Shown here: in pieces, positions 1-6,437 of the stretch | How the letters are laid out: each line of letters opens with the position of its first letter | How positions within the stretch are numbered: the stretch's first letter is position 1 | From: Propionibacterium sp. | GTDB lineage: Bacteria > Actinomycetota > Actinomycetes > Propionibacteriales > Propionibacteriaceae | Reading direction: 5' to 3' | DNA length: 8,480 nt | Assembly (NCBI GenBank): GCA_012719335.1 | Contig: JAAYAO010000190.1 | Coordinates: forward strand, 1 to 8,480 | Made by a program: the position numbers and the translations under genes | The notes under the pieces: model-generated | The model's database searches: none | Seen by the model: only the letters and a program-made list of their open reading frames with translations | What the model was told of the DNA's origin: nothing

Positions 1-361
1 CGGTGAGGCAGGGAAGGTCCTGGCTGGCGGCGTGCAGAATCCACTCCGCATCACCGATCGCGGTGTTCAGCACGGTCAGGTCGGCCAGGTCGGAATCGGG
101 CAGGGCGCGTTGCCGGGCCACCCCGATCGGGTCGATCAACCGGGTGCCGACCCCTTCGCGGCGCAACTGCACCAGGTAGGCGCGGGTGCTGTAACGAAAA
201 CCGTGGGCCCGTTCGGCGTCCAGGGCCACCGGGCCCGAGGTGGCGCTGATCCGGTCGGCGACCTCGTCCAACCCGGCGGGGGAGTCGACCACGTCGGGCA
301 CCCCGTCGGCGGGGGCGCGCAGCACCGGCAGGTCGTCGGGTGGTTCGGTGGGGGCAGTCAT
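1..361 (-). CDS. RNase D-type 3'-5' exonuclease (HRDC family), N-terminal part, runs off the window
   Basis: The first 120 codons of a DEDD-superfamily 3'-5' exonuclease of the ribonuclease D type, which in bacteria trims structured RNA such as tRNA precursors. The visible protein has a variable N-terminus of about 40 residues. It then has the ExoI strand with the metal-binding pair D48 and E50 in [12 protein letters not shown], followed by YLVQLRREG and the LIDP strand. The start of ExoII ([11 protein letters not shown]115) lies just before the window edge. The HRDC domain usual for this family would lie beyond position 1 and is not seen. The ATG at 361-359 is chosen because a TAGGTT hexamer ends 8 bp upstream and no Shine-Dalgarno is present, so the message is probably leaderless. 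The gene follows DUF3000 after an 11-bp gap, as in mycobacteria (from memory). Family assignment is firm; the exact RNA substrate is not known. Confidence 0.85.
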   Translation of the reverse strand, partial: MTAPTEPPDDLPVLRAPADGVPDVVDSPAGLDEVADRISATSGPVALDAERAHGFRYSTRAYLVQLRREGVGTRLIDPIGVARQRALPDSDLADLTVLNTAIGDAEWILHAASQDLPCLT

Positions 362-369
362 CGAGACCG

Positions 370-375
370 AACCTA
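370..375 (-). promoter_or_regulatory. Candidate -10 box of the RNase D gene, leaderless start
   Basis: TAGGTT on the minus strand fits the TANNNT consensus and ends 8 bp before the ATG at 361. Its first three bases (375-373) are the TAG stop codon of the DUF3000 gene. No -35 match is obvious. The role is inferred from sequence and spacing only. Confidence 0.5.
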
Positions 376-990
376 CTGCACGGGGTTGGACAAGCCCGAA
401 CGCCCCGGCAGTACCCGGACGTCGTCGGCCAGCCCGATCACCCGCAGCGGTGGTACTCCGGCGGTGTGACACAGCAGATCGCCCCAGGCGGCCAGATGGG
501 CCTCCAACCCGCGACCCTCCTCGAGCGCCGGGGTCCAGGAGGCGCGGATCTCCACCTCGGCCCGGGCCGGGTCGTCGGCCATGCCACCGAAGGATTCGCT
601 GGACACCGAGGTGACCGTGCCGCTGGGGGCGAGGTACCGGGCTTCGTGACTGTCCAGGGCTTCGAGCAGCCACGACCAGCCCACCGAGGACAGGAAGGGG
701 TCGGTGACCATTTCGGGGTCGACCTCGCTGCGGGCGAAACTGACACAGCGGAAGGTGCCCTCCCAGGCCTGGTTACCGGCCGGGTCGTGCAACAGCACCA
801 ACCGCCCGTTGCCCACTTCGGCGCCGCGCACCATCACCTCGGCGCCGACCGCGGCCGACCACGGCGCGATCCGCTGGGGGGCCGGCAAGGCCTCGATCAC
901 CAGTTCGGGGCGCCACACGGCAGCCTCCAGAGCGGCCACGGCCCGACGGAACGGAACCGGCGCCGACACCTTCGCCTGGCGTGCATTCAT
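373..990 (-). CDS. DUF3000 domain-containing protein, 205 aa
   Basis: A full-length member of DUF3000, an actinobacterial family of unknown function. Recognisable family blocks are [11 protein letters not shown] with RPEL (residues 14-30), [17 protein letters not shown] (36-52), [20 protein letters not shown] (62-81), [16 protein letters not shown] (97-112), [12 protein letters not shown] (124-135) and EIRASWTP (147-154). No signal peptide or membrane segment is seen, so it should be cytoplasmic. The ATG at 990 starts just before the first conserved block and has TACTCT ending 7 bp upstream, which suggests a leaderless transcript. It is divergent from hemE (81 bp between starts) and directly upstream of the RNase D gene, with which it may be partly co-transcribed. 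Linkage to RNA processing and heme genes is conserved synteny as I recall it, and does not prove a shared function. Confidence 0.88.
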   Translation of the reverse strand: MNARQAKVSAPVPFRRAVAALEAAVWRPELVIEALPAPQRIAPWSAAVGAEVMVRGAEVGNGRLVLLHDPAGNQAWEGTFRCVSFARSEVDPEMVTDPFLSSVGWSWLLEALDSHEARYLAPSGTVTSVSSESFGGMADDPARAEVEIRASWTPALEEGRGLEAHLAAWGDLLCHTAGVPPLRVIGLADDVRVLPGRSGLSNPVQ

Positions 991-997
991 AAGGCCG

Positions 998-1003
998 AGA
1001 GTA
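998..1003 (-). promoter_or_regulatory. Candidate -10 box of the DUF3000 gene
   Basis: TACTCT (TANNNT) on the minus strand, with 7 bp (CGGCCTT) between it and the ATG at 990. There is no Shine-Dalgarno in the gap, so transcription probably starts at or next to the A of the ATG. A -35 element is not clear. Confidence 0.5.
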
Positions 1004-1057
1004 TGTCGGGCCCGTGCCCAGTGGGCGGCGACGCGCCGCGAACGGGGCCGAACATGG

Positions 1058-1063
1058 CAAGAT
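1058..1063 (+). promoter_or_regulatory. Candidate -10 box of hemE-chdC
   Basis: CAAGAT keeps A at position 2 and T at position 6 of the -10 hexamer and ends 8 bp before the GTG at 1072. No ribosome binding site precedes that GTG. It is weaker than the TANNNT boxes elsewhere in the window. It helps reject the upstream in-frame ATG at 1054, which precedes the hexamer. Confidence 0.4.
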
Positions 1064-1071
1064 GGGCCGGC

Positions 1072-2118
1072 GTGACCGACACCCAGCCTCCGATCCTTTC
1101 CGCCGCCCGCCGCGAGCAGGGTGACGCCCTGCCGGTGTGGTTCATGCGTCAGGCCGGTCGTTCCCTGCCCGAGTACCGCTCGCTGCGCGAGGGCACCGCG
1201 ATGCTGGACAGTTGCCGGCGTCCCGACATGGTCTGTGAGATCACCCTGCAGCCGGTGCGCCGGCACAAGGTGGACGCGGCGATCTTCTTCTCCGACATCA
1301 TGGTGCCGCTGTCGGCGGCCGGTATCGGGGTGGAGATCAAGCCGGGCATCGGCCCGGTGGTCGAACACCGCATCGAGTCGGCGGCCGACGTGCAGCGGGT
1401 GCCGCTGCTGGCACCCGAACAGGTCGAGGACATCGCCGAATCGGTGCGCCTGCTGGTCGCCGAACTGGGCGACACCCCACTGATCGGGTTCGCCGGGGCA
1501 CCGTTCACCCTGGCCAGCTACCTGATCGAGGGCGGGCCCAGCAAGGATCACGCCCGCACCAAGTCGTTCATGGTGGCCGAACCGCAGGCCTGGGACGAAC
1601 TGTGCCGCCGCCTGGCGGCGATCTCGACCACCTTCCTGCGGGTGCAGATCGACAACGGTGCCCGGCTGGTGCAGTTGTTCGACTCCTGGGCCGGTTCACT
1701 GCCCGAGGCCGACTACCGGGCGCAGGTGCTGCCGCATTCGGTGCGGGTGCTGGCCGAGGTGGCCGATGTGCCCCGGATCCACTTCGGGGTGGGCACCGGG
1801 GAACTGTTGAGCGCGATGAGCGAGGCCGGTTCCGACGTGGTCGGTGTCGACTGGCGGGTGCCGTTGGACGTGGCCACCGGCCGGATCGGCCCGGATCGTG
1901 CCGTACAGGGCAACCTCGACCCGGCCCTGCTGGGCGCTCCCTGGCCGGTGCTGGCCGACCGGGTGCGCGACGTGATCGCCCGCGGCGCGAAGGCCCCCGG
2001 ACACATCTTCAACCTCGGCCACGGGGTGCCGCCGACCACCGATCCCGATGTGCTGACCCGTATTGTCGAACTGATCCATACCGAAGGCCCGACCATTCGC
2101 CAGGAGGCAACCGCATGA
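1072..2118 (+). CDS. hemE: Uroporphyrinogen III decarboxylase
   Basis: Cytoplasmic enzyme that removes four carboxyl groups from uroporphyrinogen III to give coproporphyrinogen III. The 348-residue length is normal. Both family signatures are present: [10 protein letters not shown] (residues 21-30, with substrate-contacting R26 and R30) and [16 protein letters not shown] (139-154, with Y150). The catalytic aspartate is D75 in FFSDIM, and the conserved histidine is H317 in NLGHGVPP. The GTG at 1072 is chosen because it gives the usual short N-terminus and sits 8 bp after CAAGAT; an in-frame ATG at 1054 would add only six residues. The stop overlaps the chdC start (ATGA at 2115-2118), so the two genes should be translationally coupled. 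The protoporphyrinogen/coproporphyrinogen oxidase gene often found between them in actinobacteria is absent here. Confidence 0.97.
   Translation: MTDTQPPILSAARREQGDALPVWFMRQAGRSLPEYRSLREGTAMLDSCRRPDMVCEITLQPVRRHKVDAAIFFSDIMVPLSAAGIGVEIKPGIGPVVEHRIESAADVQRVPLLAPEQVEDIAESVRLLVAELGDTPLIGFAGAPFTLASYLIEGGPSKDHARTKSFMVAEPQAWDELCRRLAAISTTFLRVQIDNGARLVQLFDSWAGSLPEADYRAQVLPHSVRVLAEVADVPRIHFGVGTGELLSAMSEAGSDVVGVDWRVPLDVATGRIGPDRAVQGNLDPALLGAPWPVLADRVRDVIARGAKAPGHIFNLGHGVPPTTDPDVLTRIVELIHTEGPTIRQEATA
2102..2107 (+). promoter_or_regulatory. Ribosome binding site of chdC
   Basis: AGGAGG lies 7 bp before the ATG at 2115 and inside the last codons of hemE. This strong site decides the chdC start and contrasts with the absence of such a site at most other genes here. 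Confidence 0.85.
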
Positions 2119-2789
2119 AGGCGCGCGAGATCAACGAAACCATCCGCTACACCATGTGGTCGGTGTTCCGCCGCACCGCGCCGGTGCCCGACGGGGCGGT
2201 GCAGGACGCGTTGGAGATGCTCGGCGAGGTCGGCGGTGACGACCTGGTGATTCGCGGCTGGTACGACGTGTCCGGGCTGCGCGCCGACGCCGACCTGATG
2301 GTGTGGTGGCATGCCGAGACCCCGCAGATGCTGCAGGCGGCCTACGGTGCGTTGCGGGATTCGATCCTGGGCGAATCGATGGCGCCGGTCTGGTCGGCGA
2401 TGGCGCTGCATCGTCCGGCGGAGTTCAACAAGGGGCACGTCCCGGCGTTCATGGCCGGTGAGGAGCCGCAGGCGTGGGTGTGCGTGTACCCGTTCGTCCG
2501 CTCCCTGGAGTGGTACCTGCTGGACGACGCCGAGCGGCGGCAGTTGCTGGCCGAGCACGGCAAGATGGCCCGCGATTACCCCGATGTGCGCGCCAACACC
2601 GTCTCGGCCTTCGCGCTGGGCGATTACGAATGGATGCTGGCCTTCGAGGCCCCCGAACTGCACCGGATCGTCGACCTGATGCGGCACCTGCGCGGGGCCG
2701 AGGCGCGTCGGCACACCCGGGTGGAGATCCCCTTCTACACCGGTGCCCGCCGCGACCTGGCCGACATCGTCCAGGGTTGGCGCCGCTGA
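2115..2789 (+). CDS. chdC: Coproheme decarboxylase (HemQ/ChdC), actinobacterial type
   Basis: Catalyses the last step of the coproporphyrin-dependent pathway: peroxide-driven decarboxylation of two propionates of coproheme to give heme b. The 224-residue protein belongs to the chlorite dismutase superfamily but lacks its catalytic arginine context. The expected residues are present at a constant offset of 10 from Corynebacterium diphtheriae ChdC as I recall its numbering: Y125 in YPFVRS (radical tyrosine Y135), H148 in [10 protein letters not shown] (proximal heme ligand H158) and H108 in NKGHVPAF (distal H118). The C-terminal [10 protein letters not shown] block is also typical. The start is set by AGGAGG and by the 4-bp overlap with hemE. 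It converges on msrB, with 16 bp between stops. CgoX and CpfC, which supply coproheme, must be encoded elsewhere. Its presence shows that the organism makes heme by the Gram-positive coproporphyrin route. Confidence 0.95.
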   Translation: MKAREINETIRYTMWSVFRRTAPVPDGAVQDALEMLGEVGGDDLVIRGWYDVSGLRADADLMVWWHAETPQMLQAAYGALRDSILGESMAPVWSAMALHRPAEFNKGHVPAFMAGEEPQAWVCVYPFVRSLEWYLLDDAERRQLLAEHGKMARDYPDVRANTVSAFALGDYEWMLAFEAPELHRIVDLMRHLRGAEARRHTRVEIPFYTGARRDLADIVQGWRR

Positions 2790-2805
2790 ACCGACCGGTG
2801 CGGCC

Positions 2806-3255
2806 TCAGTCGGCGGCGGGTTCCTCGTCCGGCACCAGGGTGAGGCACACCGAGTTGATGCAGTACCGCTGGTCGGTGGGGGTGTCGTAACCCTCACCCT
2901 CGAACACGTGGCCCAGGTGTGAGCTGCACGCCGCACAGCGCACCTCGGTGCGCAGCATGCCCAGGCTGACGTCGGCGATGTACACCACCCGGTTCTCGGC
3001 CAGCGGGGAGTAGAACGACGGCCAGCCGCAGTGCGAGTCGAACTTGTGGTCGGAGCGGAACAACTCGGTGCCACAGGCCCGGCAGGTGTACACCCCGGCG
3101 GTCTTGGTGTCGACGTACTCGCCGGTGAAGGGACGTTCGGTGCCGTTCTGCCGCAGCACCTGGTACTCGAGCTTGCTGAGCTGGGCGCGCCACTCGTCCT
3201 CGGTCTTGACGACCTTGCCGACCGCGTCGGCGGGGTTCTGCGTGGAATCGGTCAT
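2806..3255 (-). CDS. msrB: Peptide-methionine (R)-S-oxide reductase MsrB
   Basis: Repairs oxidised proteins by reducing the R epimer of methionine sulfoxide. The 149-residue protein is a single SelR domain without a signal peptide, so it is cytoplasmic. Structural zinc is held by C58 and C61 (CRAC) and C107 and C110 (CAAC). The catalytic cysteine is C132 in RYCINS, and C76 in HCGWPSF fits the resolving cysteine. An extra C137 follows the active site (SVCL where SAAL is commoner). The ATG at 3255 is preferred over the GTG at 3264 because TACAGT ends 7 bp before this ATG and the GTG falls inside that box. The gene is divergent from the rhodanese gene. The neighbouring heme enzyme uses peroxide, which makes oxidative damage a plausible common theme, but this is inference. 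Confidence 0.96.
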   Translation of the reverse strand: MTDSTQNPADAVGKVVKTEDEWRAQLSKLEYQVLRQNGTERPFTGEYVDTKTAGVYTCRACGTELFRSDHKFDSHCGWPSFYSPLAENRVVYIADVSLGMLRTEVRCAACSSHLGHVFEGEGYDTPTDQRYCINSVCLTLVPDEEPAAD

Positions 3256-3262
3256 GAGGGCC

Positions 3263-3268
3263 ACTGTA
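3263..3268 (-). promoter_or_regulatory. Candidate -10 box of msrB, leaderless start
   Basis: TACAGT on the minus strand followed by GGCCCTC and the ATG at 3255. The 7-bp spacing puts the transcription start at the A of the ATG. No Shine-Dalgarno is present. This is the best-scoring of the leaderless candidates in the window. Confidence 0.6.
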
Positions 3269-3307
3269 CGCAGTGCGGACGCCCGGTCACACCACCCGGA
3301 GGGGGCC

Positions 3308-3313
3308 TACGCT
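3308..3313 (+). promoter_or_regulatory. Candidate -10 box of the rhodanese gene
   Basis: TACGCT fits TANNNT and lies about 52 bp before the start codon. This would give a leader of roughly 45 nt containing the 3329-3343 palindrome and a ribosome binding site. No clear -35 is seen. Confidence 0.35.
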
Positions 3314-3328
3314 GGCTGTTACGAGGTT

Positions 3329-3343
3329 GACCCGCCGCGGGTC
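3329..3343 (+). repeat. 7-bp perfect inverted repeat in the rhodanese leader
   Basis: GACCCGC, one central C, then GCGGGTC: perfect arms around a single base. A one-base loop makes an RNA hairpin unlikely at full length, so a protein-binding site is the more natural reading. Such GC-rich palindromes also arise by chance in this base composition. Confidence 0.3.
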
Positions 3344-3353
3344 ACCCAGACCC

Positions 3354-3360
3354 GAGGAGG
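3354..3360 (+). promoter_or_regulatory. Ribosome binding site of the rhodanese gene
   Basis: GAGGAGG with 5 bp (GTTCG) before the ATG at 3366. It is a strong site that fixes the start of the 104-residue protein. Confidence 0.85.
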
Positions 3361-3365
3361 GTTCG

Positions 3366-3680
3366 ATGGCGCGTGAGATCACGGTGTCCGAGGTGGACCG
3401 CACCCAACCGATCCTGGACGTCCGGGAGCCCAACGAATGGGCAGCCGGGCACGCCGAGGGCGCGGTGCACATTCCCCTGGGGGAGCTACCAGAGCGAGCC
3501 GGCGAGTTGCCCGAGGGGCCGATCCAGGTGATCTGCCGCAGTGGCGCACGGTCGATGAAGGCTGCCGACTGGCTGATCGAACAGGGCCGTGAGGCGATCA
3601 ACATCGGGGGCGGCACGATCGCCTGGCATGCCGCGGGCCTGCCGATGGCGGCCGACGAGGGTACCCCCACCGTCTCCTGA
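3366..3680 (+). CDS. Single-domain rhodanese-like sulfurtransferase
   Basis: A 104-residue protein made of one rhodanese fold, the size of stand-alone GlpE/PspE-type sulfurtransferases. The typical DVREPNEWAAGHAEGAVHIP block is at residues 18-37. The active-site loop is CRSGARS with the persulfide-carrying cysteine C57, and NIGGGTIAWHAAGLP (79-93) is the usual C-terminal block. There is no signal peptide or membrane segment, so it is cytoplasmic. The likely chemistry is sulfur transfer from thiosulfate or another donor to a thiol or protein acceptor; the real acceptor cannot be read from the sequence. The strong GAGGAGG fixes the start. PPK2 follows 28 bp after the stop, close enough for read-through although PPK2 may also have its own promoter. 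Confidence 0.93.
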   Translation: MAREITVSEVDRTQPILDVREPNEWAAGHAEGAVHIPLGELPERAGELPEGPIQVICRSGARSMKAADWLIEQGREAINIGGGTIAWHAAGLPMAADEGTPTVS

Positions 3681-3696
3681 AGCCGGTGCGGTCGGG

Positions 3697-3702
3697 CAGA
3701 CT
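3697..3702 (+). promoter_or_regulatory. Candidate -10 box of the PPK2 gene
   Basis: CAGACT, with GGGGCG (6 bp) before the ATG at 3709. The identical hexamer precedes yihY at a 7-bp distance. It keeps A2 and T6 of the -10 consensus. The short G run is a poor Shine-Dalgarno because it nearly touches the start codon. Confidence 0.35.
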
Positions 3703-3708
3703 GGGGCG

Positions 3709-4575
3709 ATGGCCAAGACCGAACTGAAACCCGAACTGCGCGGCGTGCTGCGGGTACCGCAACGCTTCGAGTCGATCGACGACCTGATCGCGCCCGACGA
3801 CACCCCGTCCTACCCGAAGAAGAACGGCAAGGACGGCGTCGACGATCTGAAGGACGAGATCGAACCCGAACTGTCCGACCTGCAGGAGCGGCTCTTCGCC
3901 GCCGGCCGCGAGGACGACGACGCCCCCAGCGTGTTGGTGATCCTGCAGGGCATGGACACCTCCGGCAAGGGCGGGGTGATTCGGCACGCCTTCGGCATGG
4001 TGGATCCGCAGGGCATCCAGTTGAAGGCCTTCAAGCGGCCGACCGAGGAGGAACTGTCCCACGACTTCCTGTGGCGGATCCGCAAGGAGCTGCCCCGGCC
4101 GGGAATGATCGGGATCTTCGACCGCTCCCAGTACGAGGACGTGCTGATCGGCCGGGTCGACGAACTGGTGCCGGAGAAGGGATGGCGGGCCCGCTACGAC
4201 CTGATCAACGAGTTCGAGGCCGAGGTGGTGGCGTCCGGCACCCGGATCATCAAGTGCTTTCTCAACGTGTCGCACGCCGAACAGGGCGAACGCCTCGCCG
4301 CCCGGCTCGACAACCCGGAGAAGTACTGGAAGTACAACCCGGGCGACGTCGACGTGCGCGCCAAGTGGGACGACTACATGGCCGCCTACGCCGACGCGCT
4401 GCGCAACTGCAACCCCGACTCGGCCCCCTGGTACGTGATCCCGGCCGACCGCAAGTGGTACCGCAACTGGGCGGTGGCCCAGATCATGCTGGAGGAACTG
4501 CGGGCGTTGAAGCTCGGTTGGCCGGAGGCCGATTTCGACGTCGAGAAGGAGAAGAAGCGGGTCGCGAAGTCGTGA
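3709..4575 (+). CDS. Polyphosphate kinase 2 (PPK2) family nucleotide kinase
   Basis: Transfers phosphate between inorganic polyphosphate and nucleotides; PPK2 enzymes phosphorylate AMP, ADP or GDP using polyphosphate, or run in reverse. The 288-residue, single-domain length is normal. The Walker A motif is GMDTSGKGG (residues 81-89), with the adjacent DPQG and FKRPTEEELSHDFLWR blocks (99-123). The Walker B region is GIFDRSQYEDVLIGRV (135-150, D138), and the lid segment is RLDNPEKYWKYNPGD (199-213). The family C-terminus APWYVIPADRKWYRNW (239-254) is complete, and the tail ends in a charged EKEKKRVAKS. The ATG at 3709 is the first good start after the rhodanese stop and precedes the RGVLRVPQRF block. 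Subclass (I, II or III) and preferred nucleotide cannot be settled by reading. It converges on cbiX with 13 bp between the stops. Confidence 0.94.
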   Translation: MAKTELKPELRGVLRVPQRFESIDDLIAPDDTPSYPKKNGKDGVDDLKDEIEPELSDLQERLFAAGREDDDAPSVLVILQGMDTSGKGGVIRHAFGMVDPQGIQLKAFKRPTEEELSHDFLWRIRKELPRPGMIGIFDRSQYEDVLIGRVDELVPEKGWRARYDLINEFEAEVVASGTRIIKCFLNVSHAEQGERLAARLDNPEKYWKYNPGDVDVRAKWDDYMAAYADALRNCNPDSAPWYVIPADRKWYRNWAVAQIMLEELRALKLGWPEADFDVEKEKKRVAKS

Positions 4576-4590
4576 CCGGGACGGGCGGTC
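4574..4590. other. Short inverted repeat overlapping two convergent stop codons
   Basis: GACCG at 4574-4578 and CGGTC at 4586-4590 could pair across a 7-bp loop. The arms include bases of the PPK2 stop and of the cbiX stop. With five pairs and no T tract on either side it is at best a weak bidirectional terminator. Confidence 0.25.
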
Positions 4591-5365
4591 AGCCCGCGGC
4601 GGACTCGGCCGGCTCGTCCTCGCCGATCGGCAGCAGGTCCATCGCGGCGACCACGTAACGGTTCATCGCGATCTCGCGCACCTCGGGGCCACCACCCAGG
4701 GGGGCGCTGACCGACACCGCACCGGCGCCGATCGCCTGCATCGCCTGGGTGTGCCAGGTCTCGTCCCCGGTGAGGAACCACGAGCCCACCGCGACGTGTC
4801 GGCGGCCCTGCCCACGCAGGTGCTGCACGGCCTCGACCACGTTCGGCCCGGCGCCGGTGGCGTGGGCGACCACCACGGGCAGGCGGTGGTTCGCGGCCCA
4901 CTGGCGACCGCGGCGGGCGAGTAGGGACCGGCTGCGGACCTCGTCCACGCCGGCGGTGGACAGCACCAGGGCGTCCAACTGCTCGACGTGCTTGCGGGCC
5001 AGGGCCTCACGCAGGCGACGGTCGACCAGACCCAGCAAGCAGGCCTCCGGACCGATCGGGCGCGAGGCGATCATCTTGACCCCGGGGTGGCTGAGTCGGG
5101 CCTTCTCGACCGCGGCGAGGGCTTCGGCGCCGGCGTGCTGGGCGCTGCCGATCTCCAGCGGAACGAAGACCACTTCCTGCACCCCGCGACGGGCCAGTTG
5201 ACCCACCACCTGGGGGCCGGTGGGTGGGCAGTGATCGATGAAGGCGATATGCACGTCCAGACTCGGTCGGCACTCCTGCATGTCCTTACGCATGGCGTGG
5301 GTGACCGCGACGACCTTCGGGTCACGGCTGCCATGAGCAAGAAGCACGAGTGCGGGAGCGGGCAT
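4589..5365 (-). CDS. CbiX-like sirohydrochlorin chelatase (two-domain)
   Basis: A 258-residue cytoplasmic protein with two tandem CbiX-like halves. This family inserts Fe or Co (or Ni) into sirohydrochlorin for siroheme, cobalamin or F430-type cofactors. The N-terminal half has LLAHGSRDP with the likely metal/proton-handling H11. A second candidate histidine is H77 in PLEIGSAQHAGAE, replacing the commoner GYHVR-D type segment. The C-terminal half has VVVAHATGAGPNVVEAV (164-180), VAVGSWFLTGDE (191-202) and APLGGGPEVREI (221-232), all typical of actinobacterial members. The ATG at 5365 is set by AAAGG 7 bp upstream. It lies 144 bp downstream of yihY and appears to have its own promoter and long leader. 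No uroporphyrinogen methyltransferase or precorrin gene is near, so metal and pathway remain open; siroheme is my first guess. Confidence 0.82.
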   Translation of the reverse strand: MPAPALVLLAHGSRDPKVVAVTHAMRKDMQECRPSLDVHIAFIDHCPPTGPQVVGQLARRGVQEVVFVPLEIGSAQHAGAEALAAVEKARLSHPGVKMIASRPIGPEACLLGLVDRRLREALARKHVEQLDALVLSTAGVDEVRSRSLLARRGRQWAANHRLPVVVAHATGAGPNVVEAVQHLRGQGRRHVAVGSWFLTGDETWHTQAMQAIGAGAVSVSAPLGGGPEVREIAMNRYVVAAMDLLPIGEDEPAESAAG

Positions 5366-5372
5366 TGCTTCG

Positions 5373-5378
5373 CCTTTC
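5373..5378 (-). promoter_or_regulatory. Ribosome binding site of cbiX-like gene
   Basis: GAAAGG on the minus strand, with 7 bp (CGAAGCA) before the ATG at 5365. It supports that start over the longer open frame that reaches back to about 5479. Confidence 0.7.
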
Positions 5379-5395
5379 TGTGAGCTTGCGTGATG

Positions 5396-5461
5396 CGGCC
5401 GAACAATGGCCGGATCCAAGGCGCACTTTCGCGCCCGAACCCTGCGCCGTGCAAGGGCAGG
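5396..5461 (-). promoter_or_regulatory. Leader of the cbiX-like gene with three possible hairpins
   Basis: In transcript order the arms are CCTGC/GCAGG (5441-5461), GGCGC/GCGCC around GAAAGT (5420-5435) and CGGCC/GGCCG around seven bases (5396-5412). All lie between the candidate promoter and the ribosome binding site. I see no cobalamin-riboswitch B12 box or other known riboswitch core. GC-rich DNA forms such short stems easily, so a regulatory role is only a possibility. Confidence 0.3.
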
Positions 5462-5462
5462 A

Positions 5463-5500
5463 TTCACGTTGTGAGACAAGGTATCAGATAGTGAGATGCC
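5463..5500 (-). promoter_or_regulatory. Candidate promoter and operator region of the cbiX-like gene
   Basis: This is an unusually AT-rich stretch. TACCTT on the minus strand (5483-5478) fits a -10 box. GTGAGA occurs at 5471-5476 and again at 5491-5496 (plus-strand reading), exactly 20 bp apart and flanking that box. TCAC-GTT-GTGA (5464-5474) forms an inverted pair with the first copy, and TATC-A-GATA (5482-5490) is a perfect short palindrome. A poor -35 (ACGACA) sits 18 bp upstream. I do not recognise the regulator. Confidence 0.35.
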
Positions 5501-5509
5501 GTGTCGTAT

Positions 5510-6430
5510 TCAGGCGGCCCCGGCATCGTCGGCATCGGCTTCGAGTTGCTCCTCGGAAACGGTCTCGGCCAGCGGGGTGCCGGTGGGGGCGAAGACCTCG
5601 GCGACCGCGGCATTGAGGGCTGCGCCGACCAGAATCGCCATCGACATCAGGTAGAGCCACAGCAGTACCGCGATGGGTGCCGACAGCGGGCCGTAGATGG
5701 ATGTGGAACCCACCGAATACCCCAGAAACAGGCGCAGCAGCGCAGATCCGGCGACCCACCACAGCACCGCCAGGGCGGCCCCGGGCAGGTCGTCACCCCA
5801 GCGGTGCCGGATGGGTACGACCAAGTGGTAGATGCTGGCCATCAGGGCGATGGAGGCGATCAGGACGACCGGCCAGTACAGCCTGGTCAGCCACTGCAGG
5901 CCGTCGGGCAACAGGGCCGAAATGGTGCCCGGCCCGGCCAGCACCATCGGAAACAGCACCACCCCGAGTGTGATGAACACCACGTAGGCCCCGACCGACA
6001 GTGCGCGTTGCCGCACCACGCCGCGTTCGCCGGCCATTCCGTAGGTGATGGTGATGGTGTCGATGAAGACGTTGACCACCCGCGAGCCCGACCAGAGGGC
6101 GATCAGGAAGCCGACCGAGACGAACTCGAATCGGCCGGTGAACAGCACCTCGTCCAGGGTCGGGGCGATGATCGAATCGACCACATCGGGTTGGAAGGCC
6201 CGGGTGGACATCGCCAGGGCCTGGTCACGGAAGGTGGTGACCGCATCGGGGTCGAACCGCCGGGCGATGAACCCGACCGACCCGGCGAGCCCGAAGATCA
6301 GGGGTGGCAGGGACAAGATGGCGAAGAACGCCGCCTCGGCCGACATGCCGGTGATGCGGTAGTCGAAGGCCGACCCCACCGTCTTGCGCAGCACATGCCA
6401 GAGCTTGTGATGCCAGGGCGTGGACTGCAT
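5510..6430 (-). CDS. YihY/BrkB family integral membrane protein
   Basis: A 306-residue inner-membrane protein of the YihY/virulence factor BrkB family. The family was once confused with ribonuclease BN; its true function is unsettled. About six hydrophobic segments are visible, near residues 31-55, 103-121, 141-166, 185-205, 214-238 and 249-276. Family blocks include AEAAFFAILSLPPL (31-44), WSGSRVVNVFIDTITITYG (113-131), the loop VPIRHRWGDDLPGA (205-218) and the C-terminal IYGPLSAPIAVLLWLY (245-260). The tail (281-306) is acidic and probably cytoplasmic. The ATG at 6430 is chosen over the GTG at 6436 because CAGACT ends 7 bp before the ATG and no Shine-Dalgarno is present. It lies upstream of the cbiX-like gene on the same strand; a functional link is not evident. 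Confidence 0.92.
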   Translation of the reverse strand: MQSTPWHHKLWHVLRKTVGSAFDYRITGMSAEAAFFAILSLPPLIFGLAGSVGFIARRFDPDAVTTFRDQALAMSTRAFQPDVVDSIIAPTLDEVLFTGRFEFVSVGFLIALWSGSRVVNVFIDTITITYGMAGERGVVRQRALSVGAYVVFITLGVVLFPMVLAGPGTISALLPDGLQWLTRLYWPVVLIASIALMASIYHLVVPIRHRWGDDLPGAALAVLWWVAGSALLRLFLGYSVGSTSIYGPLSAPIAVLLWLYLMSMAILVGAALNAAVAEVFAPTGTPLAETVSEEQLEADADDAGAA

Positions 6431-6437
6431 GCCCACG

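Noticed and set aside
340..1071. An open frame that would extend hemE upstream by more than 240 codons
   Set aside because: It is antisense to DUF3000, has no family similarity, and the hemE N-terminus is normal from 1072. Long shadow frames are expected at this GC content.
1054..1071. ATG at 1054 as the hemE start
   Set aside because: It lies upstream of the -10-like CAAGAT and has no Shine-Dalgarno; the six added residues are not a family feature. It cannot be fully excluded.
1713..3074. A 453-codon minus-strand frame across hemE, chdC and part of msrB
   Set aside because: Low-complexity shadow translation antisense to three clearly conserved genes.
3256..3264. GTG at 3264 as the msrB start
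   Set aside because: It falls inside the TACAGT promoter hexamer and would add only three residues.
3366..4575. Rhodanese plus PPK2 as a novel functional system
   Set aside because: Both are common stand-alone housekeeping proteins. Adjacency alone, with a possible separate PPK2 promoter, does not support a joint function.
5366..5509. Cobalamin riboswitch upstream of the cbiX-like gene
   Set aside because: The leader is too short and I find no B12-box-like core. Only short GC hairpins are present.
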